Shown in pieces: positions 55,698 through 64,000 of a stretch of 64,000 nucleotides of DNA; the first letter of the stretch is position 1; every line of letters begins with the position of its first letter. Made by a program: the position numbers and the translations under genes. Below the pieces are notes generated by a model, which was not told where the DNA came from, searched no databases, and worked only from the letters and a program-made list of their open reading frames with translations. Source of the DNA: Parietaria judaica (Eukaryota; Streptophyta; Magnoliopsida; Rosales; Urticaceae); the NCBI GenBank assembly GCA_954871525.1, contig OX940869.1, positions 22,844,001-22,908,000 of the forward strand, in the 5' to 3' direction.

Positions 55698-56125
55698 TAA
55701 TATATATTAAAATGATATTATTACCGAGCACGATATAAATTTGATGAAAATAAAGTATATATTATTAACTAATATTGTTGATTTGATGAAAAAGTATATA
55801 ATTACACTATTAACTATTGTTAATTATACGTATAAGTATCGTTATATATCAAAATTTATGTAATTATCTTTTAATAATAAACAAAATTGATTTAACTAGG
55901 GTTTAGGCTAGTTAATTTAATTAGACATATATATTTTTGTTACTTGACATAAGGTTAAATTATAATGTATACACAATACAATAACTACATGGGTTTAAAT
56001 TTCTAACATTATTAATAAATGGCGGGCTGGAAAATCTATGTATATAAATAAGTAAGTTGCGTTGTATATAACTTATTCGCAAGATTACGAAACAAAACAA
56101 AACAACAATTGGCAATAGTACTAGT
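55698..56125. repeat. Direct duplication, copy 2
   Basis: Copy 2 of the 54779-55200 sequence, offset by about 919 bp. The segment between holds CGG-type motifs (for example at 55421). Confidence 0.8.
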
Positions 56126-56130
56126 TTTCA

Positions 56131-56220
56131 CGGTCGTCCGAGGCGTTTGAATCTTACATATTCTTTCGCAACCGCAAGTCCAGATTCTATTCTCGTAATC
56201 CGTAGCTCGTCTTCCAAGCT
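56131..56220 (-). other. Possible terminal exon fragment
   Basis: On the minus strand, after a TATAG acceptor-like site, an open stretch encodes LEDELRITRIESGLAVAKEYVRF and ends KRLGRP before a TGA. It could be the last exon of the gene that begins upstream at 58599 or 57612. This is an inference from position and orientation only. Confidence 0.3.
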
Positions 56221-56991
56221 ATACGAATAATGTGGCGTTGTGTGAATAAATTAGAGGCCAAATGTGGGTTTTATGACAAATAAATAATTCAATTTCTAAG
56301 CTCAGTACTTAAGCCCTTGTTTTAATGATTACAAAGCCTCGGTAATACTACAAATGCGGGATTTGAGATTTTGCAATACTAAGCCCCGACTTTATTTACA
56401 GTTTCTGGTTTTATTTACGAACATGCTTAATTTTTTGGTTGAGAAAACCGCGGATAGACATAAATAGAACCGCGGTTTATGTCAACAAGTTTTATTAAAA
56501 TGACTCTTTTGCCCATATGCCGAAGCTTTCATATTTTTTGCACGCGGTGTTGTTCATACAGTTTACCAAATTTCCAGGAAAAGATGAATTCATACAATTA
56601 TACACGTTTTTTTATTTATTTCTTGGGTATTTATAATATTGTGAATTTAATATACACAATATTAATATAAATAATATTATGTATTTAATATATACACGGG
56701 ATTAAGTACGATATTAATAATGTAGAGTTGTAAACCACAAACTTATAAGTACGATAAATACACATTAATATACAATTTTCAAAATGCACAAAATATTGTT
56801 TTCAAAATAATAAACCCTTAAACATAATAATATTATTTATAAACATATAATAAAACCGTAAACATAAATAAAGCCCTAACCACGGGGACAAAAACTAATA
56901 TTGTTTTTTTTAAAAAATGCTAATTGTACTTACTATTTATATATATATATTGTTTAAAAAATAGTCTGTGATCTCGTTCCCCTTGTCCTTC

Positions 56992-57612
56992 TCAGCTTCT
57001 TGCACGTCCTCCTCGCTCGGCATGTTGTTCCCCTGCGTTTGTCTCTACCACAATGTTGTCCATGGTTAGCACTTCTTGTACGATGTTAGTGTGAACGTTA
57101 GCTGCGTCGCAGGATTGCACGATATCTTCAATGGTCAGCACAGGATCATCCGCCGTTTCCATGCCGACGTAGGTCTGAACGTTAGCTACGTCGCCGGGTT
57201 GCACGATGTTTTCAACGGTCCACACAAGGTCATCAGTTTCCACGCCGACGTTGGTGGGAAGGTTAGCTGCGTCGTCGGGTTGCACGGTGCCGTTGGTGTT
57301 AATGGTAAGCACTCTCTCCTCGAGTACTGCCACGCCGTCATTCTGAACGGGCAACGTTACGTTCTTGTTGACCTGAACATCAGTTGAAACGTGCCAGGCA
57401 GCTTCATGGCATGCGCCCTCGTCCACGCCCACTCCATACGCCGTGTTATCGCTATTGTTTTCATTGGCATTGGATAACTCATCATTGTCTTGGCAAACAG
57501 GAACGGCAACAGTACTATGACAATATTCATCTGGAGGCTCGAGAAAGCTCATCACGTTCTCTCCAACCCCGACAATATATGTCATTATGGCTTTAAGATT
57601 GATGGCCAACAT
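56992..57612 (-). CDS. Unrecognised acidic ORF with about 27-residue repeats
   Basis: The 206-residue minus-strand frame is open. I do not recognise it. After an Asn/Asp-rich N-terminal half (CQDNDELSNANENNSDNT), it has three imperfect repeats of the form VQPDDAANLPTNVGVETDD, VQPGDVANVQTYVGMETAD and VQSCDAANVHTN. It ends in RGGRARS, with no transmembrane or catalytic signature. It lies just downstream of the plant-transposon-domain pseudogene in the same orientation and may be its continuation, split by an intron. Confidence 0.45.
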   Translation of the reverse strand: MLAINLKAIMTYIVGVGENVMSFLEPPDEYCHSTVAVPVCQDNDELSNANENNSDNTAYGVGVDEGACHEAAWHVSTDVQVNKNVTLPVQNDGVAVLEERVLTINTNGTVQPDDAANLPTNVGVETDDLVWTVENIVQPGDVANVQTYVGMETADDPVLTIEDIVQSCDAANVHTNIVQEVLTMDNIVVETNAGEQHAERGGRARS

Positions 57613-57719
57613 TATGTCGATATTCCCCTGAATATAGCCAATTAATTACCTAGAATAGCACGAAATTAAAGATTAATACGGATTAATAAATAAAAGTATA
57701 TTTAACTTACTGTATTTCC

Positions 57720-58599
57720 CCGAGCGGGCGCCCTACGTGGCGGGGAAACTACCCCCTTTTTCAGTTATGCGAGACCCGAGGACGTCATTCTACCGCTCGG
57801 TTTAATCATGTTTTCAGTGCGCTGGGGGCAGCCGGCTTTCGTGCAAAGATCGGTGATCAACATCGGGTACGGCAACAAATTCTTCCCACATTTGTACGTG
57901 ATGTTGACCATGGTGTTGTAAATAATTTGACCGATATCAAAGTGAATTCCTTTGATGGTCAAATATAATATCAAAGCCATATCTAGTGTCACGTTGGTAT
58001 AGTGAAGCTTCGGGAGGAGATGCGAGTGGAGGAAGTATAAAAGTGCTCGGCGACCCAATTCAGTTTACCTTTGACGAACCTTTGTACGTCTCTGTGAGGA
58101 CGCCAAGTATTCCCCTCCGTCATATACATGGCAAGGATGTCGGCTAAATCAGGTTCCTGCTGGTTACTATCATAAATCTTGTATGCGTCGTGCTCCTCGA
58201 GAATGTCGGGTGTGCCGTAATGCGTGTTTATGATCTCCGGAGAGATCATCACCCTAAATTTTTGCACGACCACAAAGCCTTCCTCAATGGTGTCGAGCAA
58301 TTTCGAGTAGAACTCCTTCGTCATGTCTATGCTCCCGTCTACTTTCGGGTGTGCAGCGAAATCCATTTATTGTAAATACCGAAAAATGCTCTTGATGCGC
58401 TCAGCCTCGTTCAAGATTTTTTATACCAGCAGCAATACAAAACCTCTCTCAACATTCTCGCACCGATTCACGCGTACCGTTAGATCGCTTCCATACTCGT
58501 GAATTTTATTTTATCGTACTCTTCTGAGCGTACCTCGAACGCCGAGGCAACGGCTCGTCCTTCGATGGTTTTCCGTCGCTTATTTGCTCGAGGAGGCAT
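57720..58599 (-). pseudogene. Plant transposon-domain protein (PF20167-like), decayed
   Basis: ATG 58599 begins MPPRANKRRKTIEGRAV, then ASAFEVRSEEYDKIKF. Stops follow near 58500. The main block at 58375-57765 has AHPKVDGSIDMTKEFYSKLL, VMISPEIINTHYGTP, WRPHRDVQRFVKGKLNWVAEHF, and (in another frame) LHYTNVTLDMALILYLTIKG, LLPYPMLITDLCTKAGCP. This order resembles the 'putative plant transposon protein' domain common in plant repeats, of unknown function. At least one frameshift (near 58040) and several stops break it. The family assignment is from memory of its pattern. Confidence 0.6.
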
Positions 58600-59272
58600 T
58601 GAAATCTACAAACACAATCCACAAAATCTATTAATAAACAAAACACATGATTACTAGAATGGATAAAAAAACACAATTAAGTACACAAATTAATCAAAGT
58701 TAATTAATAAATCTTATCACACAAATTTATAAACCGAAAACACTGATCACAAATTAAACCGACAAACACGAAACACAAATTAACTCAAAACACAAATTAA
58801 TAGACCGACAAACACAAAACACATATAAATTACCAACAAACATAAAACTAAAATTAACAGCAGTTTTTTAAAACGATAAACACACCAAATAAGTTGTTCA
58901 TTATACACACAAAGAAACCGACATATGTAATTTATCGAACACTTGGCTTACACAAATTGAAACTCAAATTTTATTTTAAGTTTTATACCCCGAAATGCCT
59001 ATAACATAAATTAAAACAAAAATATCAAATTAAACCAAATTTTTGCACAACTATCGACTAAAAAACAAAATGAAACAAAACAAAACAATATCAATATTAC
59101 ACCTTTTGCGGCGAATGTGACAGGGTGAAGACGAGGGTGGGTTGGACGGCGACGGCAGGGAAGGCCGCGGCCCTGTAGAAAAAGTGTTCAAACGGGGGTG
59201 TTTAGGGCTTTTACGGTTGGGTGTAAAATTGAACTTGTCAAAATTTGGCGAGGGTAAAGTAAAAGACTCGAA
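58600..59272. other. AT-rich region, no gene supported
   Basis: It is A-rich, with repeated ACACAAATTAA words. A short minus frame near 59299-59051 is Pro/Ser-rich but shows no family. Confidence 0.45.
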
Positions 59273-59439
59273 CCGCGGCTTGTTATTATAGTGTACCACG
59301 GTGTATTAGCTAAACTTAAATAAAACGAGGATTGATGATTAATGTCGTTTAAACGACAACGAAATGTCGTAAAACCACGGCCATGTAATATTTAACACGC
59401 CGCGGCAGATAGAACCCTAAAATTGCGGCGATCTATAAA

Positions 59440-59735
59440 TATTATAAATTAAATTAATTATGTTTGATTAATTAATTAAATAAAATATGGATGTTATTTT
59501 CGCATAAATAACATTGTCTTATTTTAATTCATAAATTAAAAAATGGATGACAATTCTTTTAAGAATGATATCATTGTCTTTTTTAAAAAAATTTCATAAA
59601 TAATTATTAATGGGCTTATTAAATGAAGATAATTCCTAGAGAATAAGTATAATTGACATATAATAATAATTATGCATCGATCATATATATAATTTGTTAT
59701 AACCTATTTTCATAACCCTTGAACATAATAGTCGT
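59440..59735 (+). repeat. Second copy of a copia-1-linked AT-rich sequence
   Basis: Matches 21008-21348 through ATGGATGTTATTTT, AATAACATTGTCTTATTTT, TAATTATTAATGGGCT and TATTTTCATAACCCTTGAA, with a few small gaps. Confidence 0.8.
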
Positions 59736-60179
59736 GGTTGTGTTATAAGTAGCCGCGGTTGGAAGTGGAAACGCTGATATCTCAGCTCTACAACCACGAT
59801 TCTCAAGATGGATTGCTATCGAATAATTAGATGGGATTAAACAACATTATAAAGTCCGAAAAAGTAGCTAAGGGTGGATTAAACACGGGAATAGTGGAAG
59901 GATGATAACAAATTCATTCCTTATCACATCAGCCTCGACGTGATGGAGGGATGCGCAATTGCAAACCACACGATAACCCAATCAAAGTATTACACGTGTC
60001 CAACCATGCAGAAAATCTGAAAACCCCACGAACTACTTCAGTAAAAGTCGTGGTTATGTAAAATATAAACCGCGGTGTGGGAACCAAAACATTGCTTTTA
60101 AGGCACTAGTTTCACCCAATATTTCGTTTCACCATCTTCTTGTTAGTTTCTTCAGCTCTCCCTTCTCTAAAAAAAAACA

Positions 60180-60967
60180 ATGGAAAACACTTCACCTTAT
60201 CTTCCTGAAGACCTCGTGTTCTAAAAAATCTTACCGGAACTCCCAACAAAACCCCTGATGTGATTCAGGATCGTCTTTAAAAACTGGCATGCTCGTATAT
60301 CTGGCGATAAGTTGTTTATCGATGCTCACCGAATTTTTCATCAGGCCAAGAACAAGCCAAACCTTATTGTTCTCCCTGAACGGGAGTTGGAAATGTGTAT
60401 ACTGATGTTGATCAACGGCGAAAGGATGCGGAGAATTCATGCGATACATCATAACCTCATTATCCGAGCCATGCAAATGGTGGACTACTCATATGGCTTG
60501 GTCATCCTGACACTCGGGTTTGAGGAACTCCTCATGGGGTTAGGTTTCCACCACCGTATTCACCCGAGTTTGAGGAACTCCACATGGCGTTAGGTTTCTG
60601 ACACGACGTCATGACCAATGACTACAAGGTTGTTCGCTTCTGGCTCGGCAAGAAGGTTCATCCGTTCGTATGCATGCAAGTGTTCGACAATGGCGGGATC
60701 GCCTACCAAAATGTTCCAGCGCCTCTGACATTGCCAGTGTCAATGTCAGAGGGATGGACGGTACCGGAAACGGCCACGGTTGATGAGGTTCTTCATTGCG
60801 CCTTATGGATTAAAATCGAGCCTAAGGAGAATGCGTTTGTTTCCGTCCACTTGTGGGACAAGGTGCTTCATCTCGACTTGGTGGTTATGGAGTTTCCGAC
60901 GGTAGCAAAGGACCCGGTGACTGTCCTAACGTGGCAACAAGCATGGGCAGAACAACACGGGGTATGA
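60180..60967 (+). pseudogene. F-box protein pseudogene
   Basis: ATG 60180 opens MENTSPYLPEDLVF. The next codon (60222) is a stop where F-box proteins usually have Glu, then ILPELPTKPLM, a second stop (60261) where Arg is usual, and FRIVFKNWHARISGDKLFIDAHRI. This is the F-box helix pattern LPxDLVxxILxxLPxKxLxRFRxVxKxW. Downstream, a 50-bp tandem duplication (60521 and 60571 copies of TGAGGAACTC) shifts the frame, after which TNDYKVVRFWLG and a beta-rich C-terminal half (HLWDKVLHLDLVV) continue to a stop at 60967. An intact relative would recruit substrates to an SCF ubiquitin ligase. It is dead by at least three lesions. Confidence 0.8.
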
Positions 60968-61161
60968 GTTTATCGTCCCTACGAGTTTGTCGAGAGCATC
61001 GCTTCTTTGCTTTGATGTTTTTTTTTTTATTTCCTTCTCTTATAAACTAGCTAGTTAGTATTTTTCATGTTTTATGCATATTTCGTCCTATATATTTGTA
61101 TATGAAACTACACCACCATGTAGGTGGTTTTGAATTAGCTTTAGTCTTTTTTTGGTCATCA

Positions 61162-61165
<4 letters not shown>

Positions 61166-61202
<37 letters not shown>
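61166..61202. repeat. (TA)n microsatellite
   Basis: An uninterrupted TA run of about 36 bp. Confidence 0.9.
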
Positions 61203-61204
<2 letters not shown>

Positions 61205-62369
61205 GAAGGTTGAAATTTTGGCGTGTTATTTAGATCTTCGAAATCAGTGTATATGTCCGAACTAACGACATTTGCGGTTATCACTGATTCGATCTTAATC
61301 ACCGAACTGTTGTTAAAAATTGTGTTATAGGTTTCAGATTGAAACAAAAATGGTAAAATAAACTTAGTCTGTTCTGTGTTTTTTCTCTTTTTTTTTTCTC
61401 TTAGTTATGTAATAGTATATATTTTTATGTTTAATGCATATTTCTTCCTATGTTTAAATATGTTTATACTAGTATATACTACGTAACAGTATATATTATA
61501 TGTTCAAAAACTCATCGTTTCAAGAAATAACCTCGGCACATTTTATACGGACCTCAGCTAGTTTGTATCTGGTTCGGCCTAATAAAATATATCGCGGCAC
61601 AAATGTATGGCCAATTACTTTTTTACCATTTGTTTGGTCGCGTAAAAGTTGTATGCCGCGGTGGTGTTCATAAAGTCGCTAAAAATCTATGACCACAGCC
61701 GCAACTTGTTTAAGAATTATTTTGTAAAAACATGCCTCGGTATGACCGATAGATTAAATTATTGATCGTTACAACAAGCTGCGGCGTACTACAGATAAAC
61801 CCCGACATATTGAAAACTGCCGCGGCTATAATTATTTGAGGTTATGTTTCAACATATTAATGTTTTTGTGACATCGTAGATATTACATTTAAACCTCGGC
61901 TTGATTTAAAAACCGCTGCGTTACCTATCGTAATGTCGATACCGTAATAAAATAAACAATAGTCACGGCGTTATTTAAATAATAGCCGCGTCAATTAGCT
62001 CCCTAAGCCGCGGCTATAGTATATTTTTGGGTGGTTTCAGACAACGCGTTGGCTTCGTTGTTTTCTTAACATATACCACGCTTTTTATTAATAATAACCG
62101 CAGCAGTATTGGAAATTGTCAATGATCAATTAATGTTACGAAGACATTGTGGTAAGTCAAGTACGCCGCGGCTCGTGTATTTTAGGGTTGAGGCTTATTT
62201 TCCTTATCCTTGTTCAAGCACGCTTTTTTAAATTACGCCTAGGGAACGTGTTCAAAGGATGTAGGCCGCGGTCTATTGAAACACAAGCCGCGGTTCTGGT
62301 AAACAACAAGCACGTATCGTGAGGTGTTGTCGAAAGCGTGTGGTGTTATCAACTATTAGTACTAGTGTA

Positions 62370-62998
62370 TTTAACAATAACAATAGTAACAATTCTATGT
62401 GGGATCGACTTTTCTTATCATTATATTATTACTTATTTTTTATATATACTTGCGTACGTAGAAAATCCACAAGACCAATATATTTAGTCAAATCAATAGA
62501 CGATATTATTCAGTTGGTCCAAATGCGAAGATGTTTACCTAGTTTATATCAAATTTTATTGGTTCCCATTCTTCCATGTTATCCAAGTTGGAAATGAGTT
62601 CCTGGTGAGTATAAGATATGAATATTGCTTAAAATTGGGGTTTTTTTTCCCGAAGTTTTCCTATTAGATCTGTTTTTAAAACAAGTGAATGGTAATCTTA
62701 TTAATTTGATTGAAATGATCTCTTTATTCTAGATCAGTCACTTCTCGAGTGGATTGCTATTGTGGAAGACATTGAAAAAATATGTTCGGATCGCTATAGA
62801 GGAAGAAAACATGGAAGGAAAACATCCTTCAAAATAATAGGTGGATATTGAACGAAGAACTCGAATAGACGTCCACCAAAAGTTATGGACGCCGAAATTT
62901 GAAGCAAGAGTCTGGATTTTTTGGACAGTAAAAAGAGAACAAAACAAAATACGCAAAATCAAAATAAACAAAACTATCCAAGTCTTGAAGGATCGAAC
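62370..62998. other. Unassigned sequence between repeat array and terminal LTR
   Basis: AT-rich, with no gene I can support. The words ATGTGGGATCGACTTTTC near 62396 faintly recall an Athila-type region, but nothing else agrees. Confidence 0.35.
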
Positions 62999-64000
62999 TG
63001 TTGGACGTACCTGATTAGTATGCCCTATAATTCATATGCAAATGCCACTTCTATAGATCATGACATTGACTTCGTTAAAGATTAGGTTTACAACTTATCA
63101 ATGACAATCTTGTTTCATTTATTCTTATCAATATAATGAATGTTTTGATTCCATAGTTATTATATTTTGGCATTTGTGTATTATGTTATCAAACTGGGTC
63201 TAAGTGAGGAGGTTTAACATACACAATATACTAACTAAAAGTGTAACCATAGTTTAGATTGTTAATGGGAATTAATAATCGCAAAAAAAAAAAAAAAAAA
63301 AACTATTGATAAACTCAATCACAATTTGGTGATGGCCTATTACCGGATCATGGTGTTGGTCTGCACCGTTGAGATAAAGTCAAGTATGAAGTGTCTTCAT
63401 ATTGGACGGACGAGAATTACATTGAACGCATCAATCTGTCAATGATTGTTAGTAAAGATGTCCAAACAATGGTCAGATAGAATCGGTTAAAATCGTGAGG
63501 TAGTATGAGTTTGTACGGTTTAACTTAAACGATCTTTGATTTAATCGTTTCAGTTTACAATCAAGTATCCCCAATACTTTTATTTTGGGATCGGAAGGTT
63601 GACCGTAGCAAACTGCATGACTACAGATATGGATAATACTTTATGATTTCCTTGTTGTGATTTATGGGAAGCAAACGAGTATTCATCCGGATCCTAATGG
63701 CTTCATAGACCGTTAGGTGAGTAATTTTGCAATAATCATGAAACATCAGTAGTTTCGTCTAACGGGTATACGGAGATCAACCTTATTAAGACGAGGATCA
63801 TAATAATACAAAAACTTGGATTCTGATAATCTGATTGTATCAATGAACTCCTGAGTCAGGAAGATATATTTAACGCGGACTTAAGAGTTCAACTTCGGGC
63901 TTTAGTGAAATGTAACCGAAGTTTGTGAAAGCACTTCACTTTCATAGAAACTTGAGTACGTGTGTCCATTTGTCCCCTTTGTAGCTCCATAAGTTCGAAA
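62999..64000 (+). repeat. Divergent copia-type LTR, running off the window
   Basis: It begins TGTTGGACG and follows the order of words in the copia-1 LTR at lower identity: a TTTGATTTAATCG region, TATTTTGGGA, GATTGTATCAATG, AAGATATATTTAAC, then TGTAACCGAAGTTTG. It contains a 22-A run near 63281. It is probably the 5' LTR of a related element continuing beyond position 64000. Confidence 0.6.

Larger units (their letters stand above)
53778..56475. repeat. CCGCGG-motif array, left block
   Basis: Exact CCGCGG occurs at 53778, 55421, 56449 and 56470, with near variants (CTGCGG, CCGCAG, CCTCGG) between. In AT-rich DNA this is far denser than expected. Short GC-rich motifs in both orientations are typical of CACTA subterminal regions. 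Confidence 0.5.
59273..62293. repeat. CCGCGG-motif array, right block
   Basis: Exact CCGCGG occurs at 59273, 59400, 59753, 60070, 61656, 61820, 62008, 62166, 62266 and 62288, with many variants (GCTGCGGCG, ACCTCGGCA, AACCGCAGCAG). The densest part is 61530-62293, about one motif per 40-60 bp. TAGTG-type sequence at 62363 could mark a CACTA end, but no matching CACTA end was found. Confidence 0.5.

Noticed and set aside
62345..62370. Right terminus of a CACTA element (TAGTG at 62363)
   Set aside because: Five bases are too few, and I found no matching CACTA end with a 3-bp duplication.
62390..62470. Athila-type post-LTR region (GTGGGATCGAC)
   Set aside because: Only one short word agrees. 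No LTR end or primer site lies before it and no gag after it.
62738..62971. 77-residue minus-strand ORF as a gene
   Set aside because: It has low-complexity Phe/Ser/Ile content in AT-rich DNA, with no signature or neighbour to support it.

Overview
This window is repeat-dense plant nuclear DNA, probably from a eudicot. It is built almost wholly from nested LTR retrotransposons, followed by decayed CACTA-type DNA-transposon sequence. I see no intact host gene. The plant origin rests on Tat-type Ty3/gypsy polyproteins that carry a second RNase H, a copia element with the tRNA-iMet primer site TGGTATCAGAGC, an En/Spm TNP2 transposase, a plant F-box pseudogene and GT-AG introns. I cannot name the species.

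Layout: (1) 295-13156 is gypsy element A, with both LTRs and a CATAC target duplication. Its gag-pol is on the minus strand and a spliced antisense gene lies on the plus strand. (2) 13450-14640 is a decayed minus-strand copia RT/RNase H. (3) 14758-17322 is a small non-autonomous gypsy element E (ATCGT target duplication) filled with three minisatellites. (4) 17604-37719 is a plus-strand copia element (copia-1) whose LTR landed in an older LTR of the same family. It carries a strange Cys-rich, exon-duplicated gene fragment. Its RT gene is split by gypsy element B (24223-36707, LTRs about 98.7% identical), and its 3' LTR is split by gypsy element C (37720-about 47219), which has lost its 5' LTR. 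(5) 47220-50940 is the 5' end of another copia element (copia-2), whose gag is split by a 2.7-kb copia-1-family solo LTR. (6) About 51160-62370 holds a decayed TNP2 transposase, repeat-bearing ORFs, a plant transposon-domain pseudogene, arrays of a CCGCGG motif and an F-box pseudogene. (7) 62999-64000 is a divergent copia-type LTR running off the window.

The most notable system is the antisense gene shared by elements A, B and C. In each, a TATA box lies 70-84 bp before a good 5' splice donor, then come a leader intron and a multi-exon gene with a PF04195-like domain (putative gypsy-type transposon), ending in A and B with a coiled coil. In B and C a 46-47-nt imperfect hairpin sits 22-23 nt after the pol stop codon, and a third copy lies in the LTR of E. 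In A, B and C the stretch between antisense gene and pol holds unrelated tandem repeats (46, 39 and 38 bp), matching the known hypervariable 3' region of Tat elements. All polyproteins are broken, so any recent movement of B or its relatives probably needed proteins from elsewhere or predates the lesions.
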